A DNA stretch of 64,000 nucleotides from Marinibaculum pumilum (GTDB lineage Bacteria; Pseudomonadota; Alphaproteobacteria; Ferrovibrionales; Ferrovibrionaceae): the NCBI RefSeq assembly GCF_042646425.1, contig NZ_JBHRTR010000020.1, positions 170,505 to 234,504 on the forward strand, written 5' to 3'. Position numbers and translations under genes: made by a program. Below the pieces are notes generated by a model, which was given only the letters and a program-made list of their open reading frames with translations, had not been told where the DNA came from and searched no databases. This document shows, piece by piece, positions 44,015 to 53,544 of this stretch (positions within the stretch are counted from its first letter, which is position 1; every line of letters starts with the position of its first letter).

Positions 44015-46816
44015 CTAGCGGTCCGCCAGATAGCGCTGGAACGCGCTGTCCTCGGCCTGCATCTCCTCGGTGCTGCCCTGGGCAACGATCCGACCGCTCT
44101 GAATCAACAGGATGTGATCGAACTTGGCCGCCTGTTCCGGCCGCTGCAAGGCCCAGACGATGCCATGGTCGCCGAAGGTCTCGAACAGGTTGCCCATGAT
44201 GCGCTCTTCCTGGCCGGCGTCCAGCGCCGACATCGGCTCCGACAGCAGCAGCAGGTCCGGCCGCTTGATGACGGCGCGGGCCACCGCCAGCCGCTGACGC
44301 TGGGAAGCGGAGAGCCGGCCGCCGCCGATGCCGACGGGCATGTTCATGCCGACACCGGTGACCTGGTCGCGCAGGTCCGCTTCCGCCACCACCTGGGTGA
44401 TCAGCTCGCCGACCCGCTCCGCCGCCTGCGCCTGCCCGTAGGCGATCTTGCCGAACAGAATATTGTCCAGGATCGACGCGCCGCGGGTGAAGCCGTCGGG
44501 GTCGAAGAAGGCGATGGCGCCCCGGCGCTCCTCCGGCAGTTCCTCTGCGAAGCGCTTGCGCGCTTCCAGGATCTTCCCCTGGATCTCTTCGGTGATCTGG
44601 CCCAGGCGGTGCCGCGCCGGAATCATCTTGAACGGCAGGTTCATCAGCATCTGCCGCTCGGCGTCGCTGAGCTGGTCCAGACGCTCCACCGAGACGCGGC
44701 TGACGATCTTGCCGAAATCCGGCAGGTCCTCGGCCGAGATGAAGCTGAACTGCTGGAAGAACTCGTGGTCGGCCGGCAGGTCGGCGAACAGTTCCACCAT
44801 GGTGGCCGCGATCTCGTAGCCGGCGGTGAGGAAACGGTCGCGCAGGCCGACCTCCTCGAGCACCTGCAGGACGAAGGGATCCTGGCCGATATCGTCCAGC
44901 TTGAACCCGTCGGTCACCGGCGCGCCGAACAGCAGGTTCTCCGCCACCGTGGCGTTGGTGTTGTAGCCGTCGGGGTCCCAGGCCTCGACCAGGTCGTCAT
45001 AGCCGGCCGCCTGCAGCCGTTCCCGCAGCTTGGCGCGGGCCTCCAGCAGGGCGGGCTCCAGGTCCGGCATGGCGGAGGTGTCGGCGCTGCTGCGCAGCCC
45101 GAACTGGTAGACATCCTCTTCCAGTTCGACCATCCGCAGGACGCCGATGGCGATCGCCTGCAGCTCCGAGGGGTCCTTCGCGCCGGCGGCTGCGTAGTCG
45201 GTCCAGTCGGCGCCCAGATCGTCGGTGGAATTGCCGGAGGCGACGGCCTCCCGCAGCTCCCTGTGCCATTCGGATTCCGCGTCGGAATCGCGCTCCACCA
45301 CATGCAGGGGGCGATGGCGCAGGCCGTAGAACATGTTGCCGGCGATGGTGTCGTTGAAGATGTAGGAGACCGGCCCGACATAGCCGATGCGGCGCCCGGT
45401 GACGGCTTCCGTCAGGTCCGACAGGTCGTGGCCGGCGATGCTGACCGAACCGCGATGCGGCACCAGCAGGTTGGCGATCACCTGCAGCATCTCGTCACGG
45501 CCGGAACCGCCGACCAGCGCCACTTTCGACGGCATCGGCAGGGTGGCGCTGACGCTCTCCAGGATCGGCTGGTCCTGCTCGTCGTTGTAGGTCAGGTTGC
45601 GCAGGACGATGTCGCCCTTCAGCTCGGGGATCGTCTCCGGCTCTTCGGTCTGGCGGCGCTCGCTGGTCAGCCCGTCCGGCTCGAACTGCGCGATGACCTG
45701 CTCGTACTTGATCCGCGCATCCTCGCTGCGCTGGTAGAAGTTCAGCAGCTCCTTCAGCGGCCCGCCCATGTCTTTCTGCGCGGCGACGGCGGCGATCACG
45801 GTGCCGACATCCATCTGGCCCTTGATCGTCAGGTAGCCGCCGATCGCATAGAAGAAGAACGGGCCCAGCTGCTGCATGAAGTTGTTGATGAACTTGATGA
45901 CGAACTTGCGCTGGTAGATCTCGAAGCGGATCCAGTAGTTCTTCCCCAGGTACTGGGTGAAGTCCGCGCGCAGGCGCATCGCGCCGTCATGGGCATGGGC
46001 CTCGTTGATGCCGCCGATGGTTTCGCCCACCCGGTCGGCGATCCGGCGGACATTGCGCACCCGCTCCTTGGCCAGCCGGTTCACGTGCCGCTGCAGCTTC
46101 GGGATGATCCAGAACTGCAGCGGATAGAGCGCCACCCCGGCCAGGCCCATGATCGGGTTCTGGACCATCAGGAAGATGAACGAGGTCAGCAGCATGCCGC
46201 CCTGGAACACCGGCAGGGCGATGGCTTCCGCAATGAAGCCGCCCAGCGGCTCCACCTCCTGGGTGACGATCGGGATGATCTCGCCCTGGCTCATCCGCCG
46301 GAAGGTCGGCAGGGGGAAGCGCAGGATCCGCGTATAGAGCTGGTAGCGCAGCCGGCGCAGCATCCGCTCGCCGGAGATCCCCTGATAGACGTTGATGACG
46401 TACTTGAAGCCCTGCTGGACGATCACCAGCCCGACGAAGGCCAGGCAGAGCATCAGCAGGTACTGCACCTGGTCCAGGGTGGCCCAGCCGAGGATGTTGA
46501 CGGGGAAGTCGATCGGCTGCCCGTCGGACTGGCCCTGGATGCCCTGATTGACGATCAGCTTCGGCAGATTGAGGAAATAGTAGTAGGGAATGAACGACAG
46601 GCCCGCCAGCGCGGTCAGGATGATCTGGTCGCGCAGCGAGTAGCGCAGGATGAACCGGTAGATGCCCGGCTCCAGCCGCTCCGAACGTGCCGGCGGCGGA
46701 GTCCGGGACCCTGCCTCCCCGGTGCTGCCGGATTCCTCCGGCGCGGCCTGATCCCCGCCCTTGTCGGACACGCCCTCTTCGTACTCCCCGCTTATCCTGC
46801 CCGCCGGCGCTGTCAT
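44015..46816 (-). CDS. ABC exporter-like membrane protein with degenerate, internally repeated ATPase domain, 933 aa
   Basis: Residues 55-350 are a type IV exporter membrane domain with about six helices (clear ones near 65-95, 115-140, 205-240, 315-345). The nucleotide-binding domain begins near 400 (IVLRNLTYNDEQDQPILESV) but Walker A reads GGSGRDEM at 437-444, without lysine. The signature is LSASQRQ near 835 and Walker B is LLLLSEPMSALD near 855, with Ser for Asp. Between them about 270 extra residues carry three copies of the TIAxNxxFG element: 490-498, 623-631 and 781-789. The last two lie in longer repeats of the DPDG...NxLFG kind. Normal exporters have about 600 residues. It may not hydrolyse ATP, or may work with another ATPase. 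It is probably co-transcribed with the cNMP protein. Confidence 0.82.
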   Translation of the reverse strand: MTAPAGRISGEYEEGVSDKGGDQAAPEESGSTGEAGSRTPPPARSERLEPGIYRFILRYSLRDQIILTALAGLSFIPYYYFLNLPKLIVNQGIQGQSDGQPIDFPVNILGWATLDQVQYLLMLCLAFVGLVIVQQGFKYVINVYQGISGERMLRRLRYQLYTRILRFPLPTFRRMSQGEIIPIVTQEVEPLGGFIAEAIALPVFQGGMLLTSFIFLMVQNPIMGLAGVALYPLQFWIIPKLQRHVNRLAKERVRNVRRIADRVGETIGGINEAHAHDGAMRLRADFTQYLGKNYWIRFEIYQRKFVIKFINNFMQQLGPFFFYAIGGYLTIKGQMDVGTVIAAVAAQKDMGGPLKELLNFYQRSEDARIKYEQVIAQFEPDGLTSERRQTEEPETIPELKGDIVLRNLTYNDEQDQPILESVSATLPMPSKVALVGGSGRDEMLQVIANLLVPHRGSVSIAGHDLSDLTEAVTGRRIGYVGPVSYIFNDTIAGNMFYGLRHRPLHVVERDSDAESEWHRELREAVASGNSTDDLGADWTDYAAAGAKDPSELQAIAIGVLRMVELEEDVYQFGLRSSADTSAMPDLEPALLEARAKLRERLQAAGYDDLVEAWDPDGYNTNATVAENLLFGAPVTDGFKLDDIGQDPFVLQVLEEVGLRDRFLTAGYEIAATMVELFADLPADHEFFQQFSFISAEDLPDFGKIVSRVSVERLDQLSDAERQMLMNLPFKMIPARHRLGQITEEIQGKILEARKRFAEELPEERRGAIAFFDPDGFTRGASILDNILFGKIAYGQAQAAERVGELITQVVAEADLRDQVTGVGMNMPVGIGGGRLSASQRQRLAVARAVIKRPDLLLLSEPMSALDAGQEERIMGNLFETFGDHGIVWALQRPEQAAKFDHILLIQSGRIVAQGSTEEMQAEDSAFQRYLADR

Positions 46817-47086
46817 GACAGCGCCGGCCCCGCTGCGACATTAGAGTAAAGCGGCATGGCCGGTAAATCCGCCATCCATCTGCGACATTGCGCCATGCGC
46901 CCAGGGCATCGCAGCCGCCAAGTCCGGCCTTGGTGGTCCGCTGCGCCTATGCAATAGTCCGCCCACTGACAAGCTTCCGAGCAGGGTGCGCGCCGGTGCG
47001 GCGCGTCCCGCGGCCGCTGGCGGGCGCGCCCCGCCAGGGCTTGCCACCGTTCCCGGTGCGGGACCGGCCAGGCCCGTCGAGCGACG

Positions 47087-48370
47087 ATGGTGACGCAGAT
47101 GAAGGCAGAGCGTCTGGAACCGGCGGAACCGGGCAGGTCCTGGCGGCGGACGGGGAGTCGCGGCGGGCGGGTCCTGATCTACAGCCACGACAGTTTCGGC
47201 CTGGGCCATCTGCGACGCTGCCGCGCGATCGCCCACGACCTGGTCGAGCGGCACAAGGACCTGTCGGTGCTGATCCTTTCGGGCTCGCCCATCATCGGCA
47301 GTTTCGACTTCCGCAGCCGGGTCGACTTCGTCCGGGTGCCCGGGGTGATCAAGCTGCGCAACGGCAAGTACACCTCGCTGAGCCTGCATATCGACATTCA
47401 GGAAACCCTGCGGATCCGGTCGTCGATCATCCACCACACCGCCCTGACCTTCGACCCGGACGTCTTCATCGTCGACAAGGAGCCGCTGGGCCTGCGCGGC
47501 GAGGTGCTGCCGACCCTGACCCATCTGAAGGAGCGCGGCTGCCGCCTGGTCCTGGGCCTGCGCGACGTGATGGACGAGCCGCGGCTGCTGATCCCGGAAT
47601 GGCGCCGCAAGAATGTCCGGCCGGCCCTCGACACGCTCTACGACGAGATCTGGGTCTACGGCCTGCGCGACATCTGCGATCCGCTGGACGGCATGCCGCT
47701 GTCAAAGGGGATCCGGCGCAAGATCCACTACACCGGCTATCTGCGCCGCCCGGCGCCGACCGACACCAGCCCGCCCGCCGACATCCCCGAGGAGATCGGC
47801 GAGAACTACATCCTGGTGACACCGGGCGGCGGCGGCGATGGCCAGGACCTGGTCGACTGGGTGCTGTCGGCCTACGAACATGACGACGGCATCCCGTTCC
47901 CGGCGATCATCGTGCTGGGCCCCTTCATGCCGCCGGAGGCCCGGGCGGAGTTCCACGAACGCGCCCATGCCCTGGACAATGTCCATGTCATGACCTTCAG
48001 CGCGCGGATGGAAAGCCTGCTGGTCGGCGCGGTCGGCCTGGTGGCGATGGGCGGCTACAACACGTTCTGCGAGATCCTGTCGCTGGACAAACGCGCACTG
48101 ATCCTGCCGCGGACGGCGCCGCGGCGGGAGCAGGCGATCCGGGCGGAGCGCGCGGCCGATCTGGGCCTGGTCGGGATGCTGGCGCCGGAGCCGCCGCACG
48201 ATCCGCGGGTCATGGCCGCCGCCCTGCGCGACCTGCCCGAACGGCCGCTGCCGTCTTCGGTGGTGATCCCGGGGCTGCTGGACGGGCTGGAGGAGGTCCA
48301 TCACCGTCTGCTGCCCTGGCTCGGTCGTGCCGGCGAGGAGGAATCGCAGGTCGCCGCCGGCCGCCGATGA
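47087..48370 (+). CDS. MurG-like (COG4671-type) glycosyltransferase, 427 aa
   Basis: GT-B glycosyltransferase. The N-terminal GGRVLIYSHDSFGLGHLRR matches the SHDxxGLGHxRR nucleotide-sugar enzyme motif. The C-terminal half has the donor site GGGGDGQDLV, SARMESLLVGAVGLVAMGGY with NTFCEILSLDKRALILPR, as in MurG/COG4671 proteins. It opens an operon of envelope-glycan genes, and its end overlaps the next start as ATGA. A start at ATG 47099 is also possible. The acceptor is not predictable. It is probably regulated from the 270-bp divergent region upstream, where I see no clear promoter. Confidence 0.83.
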   Translation: MVTQMKAERLEPAEPGRSWRRTGSRGGRVLIYSHDSFGLGHLRRCRAIAHDLVERHKDLSVLILSGSPIIGSFDFRSRVDFVRVPGVIKLRNGKYTSLSLHIDIQETLRIRSSIIHHTALTFDPDVFIVDKEPLGLRGEVLPTLTHLKERGCRLVLGLRDVMDEPRLLIPEWRRKNVRPALDTLYDEIWVYGLRDICDPLDGMPLSKGIRRKIHYTGYLRRPAPTDTSPPADIPEEIGENYILVTPGGGGDGQDLVDWVLSAYEHDDGIPFPAIIVLGPFMPPEARAEFHERAHALDNVHVMTFSARMESLLVGAVGLVAMGGYNTFCEILSLDKRALILPRTAPRREQAIRAERAADLGLVGMLAPEPPHDPRVMAAALRDLPERPLPSSVVIPGLLDGLEEVHHRLLPWLGRAGEEESQVAAGRR

Positions 48371-49689
48371 GCGAAGCGCGCAAGCCGCCGACCCGGGTCG
48401 CCCTGGTCCTGAAAGGCTATCCCCGGCTGTCGGAGACTTTCATCGCGCAGGAAATCCTGGCGCTCGAGCGGCTGGGCCTGGCGATCACCATCGTCTCCCT
48501 GCGCCATCCCACCGACCGCCACCGCCATCCCGTCCACCAGGAGATCCAGGCGCCGCTGGTCTACCTGCCGGAATATCTGTGGCACGAGCCGCTGCGCGTG
48601 CTGCGCGGCTGGTGGCAGGCCCGCAGGCTGCCCGGCTACCGGCGCATGCGCCGGCTCTGGCTGCGGGACCTGATCCGCGACCGCAGCCCGAACCGGGTGC
48701 GGCGCTTCGGCCAGGCCTGCGTCCTGGCAGGCGAGACGGCGGCCGCCGACCGGGCGGGCCAGGGCGCGCTTGCCGGCATCGGCCATGTCTATGCCCATTT
48801 CCTGCACACGCCGGCCTCCGTGGCGCGCTATGCCGCCTGCGCCCTTGAGCGGCCCTGGAGCGTGTCGGCCCATGCCCGCGACATCTGGACGATCCCCGAC
48901 TGGGAGAAGCGGGAGAAGCTGGCGGGCATGCAAGCCGCCGGCGCCGCCTGGGCGGTGACCTGCACCGCCTATGGCGCGGCCCATCTGCAGGAGCTGTCGG
49001 GGGGCAGCCCGGTCGACCTCGTCTATCACGGCCTGGACTTCAGTCGCTTCCAGCCGAACCCGGAGGCGGCCTCGTCGCGGGACGGCAGCGACCCGGCCGA
49101 CCCGCTTCTGATCCTCTCCGTCGGCCGCCTGGTCGCCAAGAAGGGTTATGACGACCTGCTGCGCGCGCTCGCCGCGCTGCCGCCGGACCTGCACTGGCGC
49201 TTCGTGCATGTCGGCGGCGGCGCCCAGGCGGCACAGACCGCCACCCTGGCCGAGGAGCTGGGCCTGTCCGACCGCATCGACTGGCGCGGCGCCCAGCCGC
49301 AGCAGGCGGTCCTGGAAGCGCTGCGGCAGGCGGACCTTTTCGTCCTGGCCAGCCGCATCGCCGAGGACGGCGACCGCGACGGCCTGCCCAACGTGCTGAT
49401 GGAGGCGCAGAGCCAGCGCCTGGCCTGCATCGCCACCGGTATCAGCGCGATCCCCGAACTGATCCGCGACGGCGAGACGGGCTGCCTGGTGGCGCCGCAC
49501 AGCCCGGACGGCCTGGCCGCGGCGATCGGGCGGCTGGGACGCGATCCGGCGGAGCGGGCAAGGCTCGCCGCCGCCGGCGAGGCACGGGTCCGCAGCGCCT
49601 TTGCCATGGAGCGCGGCATCGACGACCTGGCCGCCCGCTTCGTCATCGGCGCCGGGCCTGCGTCCGGCGCGCCGGACCCCGGTCACTGA
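48367..49689 (+). CDS. GT4-family glycosyltransferase, WcaL-like, 440 aa
   Basis: GT-B retaining glycosyltransferase. The N-terminus KGYPRLSETFIAQEILALER is the KGYPRLSETF signature of colanic-acid-type WcaL proteins. HFLHTPASVARYAA and SAHARDIW follow, and the donor domain has LSVGRLVAKKGYDDLL, FVLASRIAEDGDRDGLPNVL and the EX7E element EAQSQRLACIATGIS. Its start overlaps the previous stop by four bases. It probably adds a sugar to a lipid-linked or surface polysaccharide. Confidence 0.88.
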   Translation: MSEARKPPTRVALVLKGYPRLSETFIAQEILALERLGLAITIVSLRHPTDRHRHPVHQEIQAPLVYLPEYLWHEPLRVLRGWWQARRLPGYRRMRRLWLRDLIRDRSPNRVRRFGQACVLAGETAAADRAGQGALAGIGHVYAHFLHTPASVARYAACALERPWSVSAHARDIWTIPDWEKREKLAGMQAAGAAWAVTCTAYGAAHLQELSGGSPVDLVYHGLDFSRFQPNPEAASSRDGSDPADPLLILSVGRLVAKKGYDDLLRALAALPPDLHWRFVHVGGGAQAAQTATLAEELGLSDRIDWRGAQPQQAVLEALRQADLFVLASRIAEDGDRDGLPNVLMEAQSQRLACIATGISAIPELIRDGETGCLVAPHSPDGLAAAIGRLGRDPAERARLAAAGEARVRSAFAMERGIDDLAARFVIGAGPASGAPDPGH

Positions 49690-49705
49690 CCGGCCGCCGT
49701 CCGCC

Positions 49706-50893
49706 ATGCGGATCGCCTTCTATGCACCACTGAAACCGCCGGTCTCGGAGATCCCGTCCGGCGACCGGCGGATGGCGCGACTGCTGCTGCAGGCCCTGGC
49801 CATGGCCGGTCACGAGGCGGAGCTGGCCAGCAGCCTGCGCATGCACGACCCCGCCGGCGACGGCCGGCGCCAGGCGGAGCTGGCGGCGGCGGCGGAAGAA
49901 GAGGCGGCGCGCCTGCTGGCCTCCTACGAAGCCCGGCCCGAGGCCCGGCCGCAGGCCTGGCTGACCTATCACGTCTATCACAAGGCGCCCGACATCATCG
50001 GGCCGCGGATCGCGACCGCCCTGGGCCTGCCCTACCTGATCGCCGAGCCGTCGGTGGCGGGCAAGCGGCGCAGCGGGCCCTGGGCGGACGGCTTCGCCCG
50101 GGCGGCGGCGGCGATCGCCCGTGCCGACATGCTGCTGTGCCTCACCCGGCACGACATGCAGGGCGTGGCGACCATCGCCGGGCCGGCGCGCCTGCGCCTG
50201 CTGCCGCCGTTCCTGGATCATCGGCCCTTCGCGGCCGCCCGCGCCGCCGCGACCGGCGACGAAGCGCGGTCGACCGGCCGCGCGGCGCTGGCGGCACGCT
50301 ACGGCCTGGACCCGGACCGCGCCTGGCTGCTTGCCGTCGGCATGTTCCGGGCCGGCGACAAGCTGGAGAGCTATCGCCGGCTGGCCGCCGCCCTGGCCCG
50401 CCTGGAGACAGCCCCGCCCTGGCAGCTGCTGGTGGCCGGCGCCGGACCGGCGGAGGCGGAGGTGCGCGCCGCCCTTGCCCCGCTGGCGGCGCCGGTCGGC
50501 TGGCTGGGCCAGGTTGCGGAAGCCGATCTGCCGGCCCTCTATGCCGCGAGCGACCTTTATGTCTGGCCCGCCGCCAACGAGGCCTATGGCATGGCCCTGC
50601 TGGAGGCGGCCGCGGCGGGCTGCCCGGTCGTTTCCTGCGCGACACGGGGCGTGCCCGACGTCGTATGGCAGGGGGAGACCGGGCTTCTGGTGGCGGAGGA
50701 CCGGCCGGCGGCGCTGGCAGCGGCGGTATCCTCGCTGCTTCAGGATGCCCCGCGCCGGCAGCGCATGGGGGCTGCGGCGGCGGCACGGGTGGCTGAGGAA
50801 CGCAGCCTGCCCGCGGCCTCCCACCGGCTGGATGCGGCGCTGGCGGATGCCGCGGCGCATCGGGCGGCCGCGGATGCGGCCGGCGCCGGATGA
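49706..50893 (+). CDS. GT4-family glycosyltransferase, 395 aa
   Basis: A second GT-B enzyme: N-terminal MRIAFYAPLKPPVSEIPSGD, which matches a subgroup seen in exopolysaccharide gene sets, then VGMFRAGDKLESY, VAGAGPAEAEV, and a donor site with ADLYVWPAANEAYGMALLEA and AGCPVVSCATRGVPDVV. The EX7E motif is in the NEAYGMALLEAAAAG part. The start is ATG 49706, 16 bp after the previous gene. The following gene overlaps by four bases. Confidence 0.87.
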   Translation: MRIAFYAPLKPPVSEIPSGDRRMARLLLQALAMAGHEAELASSLRMHDPAGDGRRQAELAAAAEEEAARLLASYEARPEARPQAWLTYHVYHKAPDIIGPRIATALGLPYLIAEPSVAGKRRSGPWADGFARAAAAIARADMLLCLTRHDMQGVATIAGPARLRLLPPFLDHRPFAAARAAATGDEARSTGRAALAARYGLDPDRAWLLAVGMFRAGDKLESYRRLAAALARLETAPPWQLLVAGAGPAEAEVRAALAPLAAPVGWLGQVAEADLPALYAASDLYVWPAANEAYGMALLEAAAAGCPVVSCATRGVPDVVWQGETGLLVAEDRPAALAAAVSSLLQDAPRRQRMGAAAAARVAEERSLPAASHRLDAALADAAAHRAAADAAGAG

Positions 50894-51534
50894 GCCGGCG
50901 GCCCCGCGCGGTGGTGCTCGGCCTTCTGCGGCATGGCACCACCGACTGGAACCGGGAGGGCCGGCTGCAGGGCCGGGCGGAGCGCGCCCTGGACCCGGCG
51001 GAGGAGGCGCGGCTGCGCGGCGCAGCCCTGCCTGCCCTGCCGCGCTTCGATGCAGTGCGGGTTTCGCCCCTGCAGCGGACGCGCCAGACGGCGGCGGCCC
51101 TGGCCACGGGCATGCCCGGCTGGCCCGGCGCCACGGCGGAGGACAGCCTGGTGGAGATGGACTGGGGCGCATGGGAAGGGTGCCGGCCCGCCGACCTGCG
51201 GCGGGACCCGGGCTCCGGCTTCGCCGCGGCGGAGGCGCAGGGCCTCGACCTGATGCCGCCCGGCGGCGAATCGCCGCGCATGGTGCAGGACCGCCTGTCG
51301 CGGTGGCTGGCGGTGCTGGACCGGCCCACCCTGGCGGTCACCCACAAGGGGGTGATCCGCGCCCTGCTGGCGCTGGCGCATGACTGGCCGATGCTGGGCC
51401 GGGCGCCGGCGAAGCTGGATTGGCAGGCGCTGCATGCCATGCTGGTGGTGGATGGCAGGCCGCGGCCCTGGTGCTACAACCTGCCGCTGGTCGCGGCACC
51501 GGCCCGTTCGGGGAACGGGGCCGGGCCGGCATGA
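50890..51534 (+). CDS. Histidine phosphatase (phosphoglycerate-mutase-like), 214 aa
   Basis: Branch 1 histidine phosphatase: LLRHGTTDWNREGRLQG contains the phosphohistidine, VSPLQRTRQTA the catalytic arginine, EMDWGAWEG the acid, and AVTHKGVIRALLA the second His. These enzymes remove phosphate from sugar phosphates, nucleotides or phosphoproteins. Its place between two GT genes, with an ATGA overlap to the one before, suggests a role in glycan precursor metabolism, for example dephosphorylating an intermediate. That role is inference. Confidence 0.9.
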   Translation: MSRRPRAVVLGLLRHGTTDWNREGRLQGRAERALDPAEEARLRGAALPALPRFDAVRVSPLQRTRQTAAALATGMPGWPGATAEDSLVEMDWGAWEGCRPADLRRDPGSGFAAAEAQGLDLMPPGGESPRMVQDRLSRWLAVLDRPTLAVTHKGVIRALLALAHDWPMLGRAPAKLDWQALHAMLVVDGRPRPWCYNLPLVAAPARSGNGAGPA

Positions 51535-51550
51535 ACAACGGGGTACGGTG

Positions 51551-52729
51551 ATGGCGAAGGTCCTGTTCTATGTCCAGCATCTGCTGGGGATCGGGCATCT
51601 GCGGCGCACGGCGACCCTGACCCGTGCGATGCAGGAGGCCGGCCTTGCGGTTACCGTCGTGTCCGGCGGGCATGAGATCCCCGGGCTGGACCTGGGCGGC
51701 GCGGCGCTGGTGCAGCTTCCCGCCACCCGGGCGATCGACGAAAGCTTCAAGACCCTGGTGGACGAATCCGGCGAGATCGTGGACGAGGGCTGGAAGGCGG
51801 AGCGCCGCGAACGGCTGCTCGCCGTGTTCGCGGCCACCGCCCCGGACGTGGTGATGACCGAGCTGTTCCCGTTCGGCCGCCGGCAGATGCGCTTCGAGCT
51901 GCTGCCGCTCCTGGATGCCGCGCTGGCCGCCCGGCCGCGGCCGGCGATCCTGTCGTCGGTGCGCGACATCCTGGTGGCGCAGGCGAAGCCGGAGCGCAAC
52001 GACGAGATGCTCGACCTGGTGGAGCGGTATTTCGACCTGGTGCTGGTGCATGGCGATCCCAGCCTGATCCCCTTCGACCGGACCTTTCCCCATGCCCGCA
52101 GGATCGCCGACCGGATCCGCTATACCGGCTACGTGGTCGACACCTCCGGCCGTCGCGGCGGGCCCGGCAGTCCCGGCCATGACGAGGTCATCGTGTCCGC
52201 CGGCGGCGGCGCCGTCGGCCGCCAGCTGCTGGAAGCGGCGATCGCCGCGAAGCCGCTGTCGCGCCATGCCGCGGCGCAGTGGCGGGTGCTGGTGGGAATC
52301 GCGGAGAGCGACGAAGCCTTCCAGGAGCTGTCGCGGATGGCCGCGGCGGCGCAGGCGGAGGACGGAAGGGGCGCCCTGGTCGTGGAGCGCGCGCGCGGCG
52401 ACTTCCCGACCCTGGTCAGCAATGCGCGGCTGTCGATCTCCCAGGGCGGCTACAACACCACGATGGAGGTGATGCGCGCCCGGGTCCCGGCGGTGATCGT
52501 GCCCTATGCCGCACAGGCGGAAACGGAGCAGACCCTGCGTGCGGAACTGCTGCAGGCCCGCCGCCTGCTGCATGTGGTGCCGCAGACCGGACTGACCCCG
52601 CAGGCGCTGGCCGCAGCCTGCGACGCGGCGACCCGGCCGGCAGCCGACCCCGCCACCCCGCTGGACACCGATGGCGGGCCGGCGACGGCGCGCCTGGTGA
52701 CGGAACTGGCCGCCGGACGGCAGGTCTGA
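51551..52729 (+). CDS. MurG-like (COG4671-type) glycosyltransferase, 392 aa
   Basis: Paralog of the first gene of this operon: KVLFYVQHLLGIGHLRRTAT holds the GIGHLRR motif, VIVSAGGGAVGRQLL is the donor-domain phosphate loop, and SISQGGYNTTMEVMRARVPA with VIVPYAAQAETEQTLRAE are the nucleotide-sugar site. Start at ATG 51551, or GTG 51548 directly before it in frame. It lies 16 bp after the phosphatase gene. Two MurG-like enzymes in one operon suggest a disaccharide or alternating repeat. Confidence 0.83.
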   Translation: MAKVLFYVQHLLGIGHLRRTATLTRAMQEAGLAVTVVSGGHEIPGLDLGGAALVQLPATRAIDESFKTLVDESGEIVDEGWKAERRERLLAVFAATAPDVVMTELFPFGRRQMRFELLPLLDAALAARPRPAILSSVRDILVAQAKPERNDEMLDLVERYFDLVLVHGDPSLIPFDRTFPHARRIADRIRYTGYVVDTSGRRGGPGSPGHDEVIVSAGGGAVGRQLLEAAIAAKPLSRHAAAQWRVLVGIAESDEAFQELSRMAAAAQAEDGRGALVVERARGDFPTLVSNARLSISQGGYNTTMEVMRARVPAVIVPYAAQAETEQTLRAELLQARRLLHVVPQTGLTPQALAAACDAATRPAADPATPLDTDGGPATARLVTELAAGRQV

Positions 52730-52773
52730 CGGGTGCCGGATCCGATGGCCGCCGCGGTGGCGGGAGGCACGGG

Positions 52774-53544
52774 ATGACGGCAGGGCGGGCGGCAACCTGG
52801 TCGGCGCTGGACCAAGAACTGGCCCGCTGGGCGGCCGCGGGACAGGTCGCCACCTTCTGGTGGCGCGACGACGATGCCGGGACGGCCACGCCGGCGCTTA
52901 CCCGGCTCCTGGACCTGACCACGGCCCATGGCGTTGTGCCGCTGCTGGCGACGGTGCCGGATTGGGCGGAACCGTCGCTGCCCGACCTGCTGGCCGGTCA
53001 TGCGGCGGCAGCGGCGCAGCACGGTGTCGCCCATCGCGACCGTTCTGGCGGTGCGGGCAAGAAGACGGAGCTCCTCGACGGTCTGCCGGACCTGGAGAAT
53101 GCGCTGCGGGACGGGCGGGTCCGGCTGGAGGCACTTCTGGGACCGCGGCTGCTGTCGGTGCTGGTGCCGCCCTGGAACCGGATCGGGCCGGTCCTGCGTG
53201 GCCGCCTCGGCCCGCTCGGCTATCGGGGCCTCTCGGCCTACAAGCCGCGGGCTGCAGCGCGAGAGGGTGCAGTCACGGTGGTGAACTGCCATTGCGACCC
53301 GGTGGCCTGGCACGAGGGGCGGGTGTTCGCCGGGGAGGCGGCGGCCCTCGGCCAGGTCGTCGCGCATCTGCGCGATCGGCGGCAGGGCCGGGTCGACGCC
53401 GACGAGCCGACCGGCATCCTGACCCATCATGCCGTGCACGATTCGGAGACCTGGCGGTTCCTGGAAGGCCTGGCGGACCGGCTGGCCCTGCACCCCGCGG
53501 CGTCCTGGCAGGATCCACGACAGCTGTTCGCGGGAACGCCCTGA
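52774..53544 (+). CDS. Polysaccharide-deacetylase-like protein, 256 aa
   Basis: NodB-type fold family frequently found with COG4671 glycosyltransferases. FWWRDDDAGTATPALTRLLD holds the Asp pair, PLLATVPDWAEPSLPDLL is the next strand, and QHGVAHRDRSGGAGKKTELL the metal-binding region. Relatives known to me usually read QHGxAHxNH here; the second half is changed to RDR, so metal binding may be altered. THHAVHD near the C-terminus is the last conserved block. GGGAGG lies before ATG 52774. It may de-N-acetylate the glycan made by the operon. The next gene starts straight after its stop. Confidence 0.78.
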   Translation: MTAGRAATWSALDQELARWAAAGQVATFWWRDDDAGTATPALTRLLDLTTAHGVVPLLATVPDWAEPSLPDLLAGHAAAAAQHGVAHRDRSGGAGKKTELLDGLPDLENALRDGRVRLEALLGPRLLSVLVPPWNRIGPVLRGRLGPLGYRGLSAYKPRAAAREGAVTVVNCHCDPVAWHEGRVFAGEAAALGQVVAHLRDRRQGRVDADEPTGILTHHAVHDSETWRFLEGLADRLALHPAASWQDPRQLFAGTP

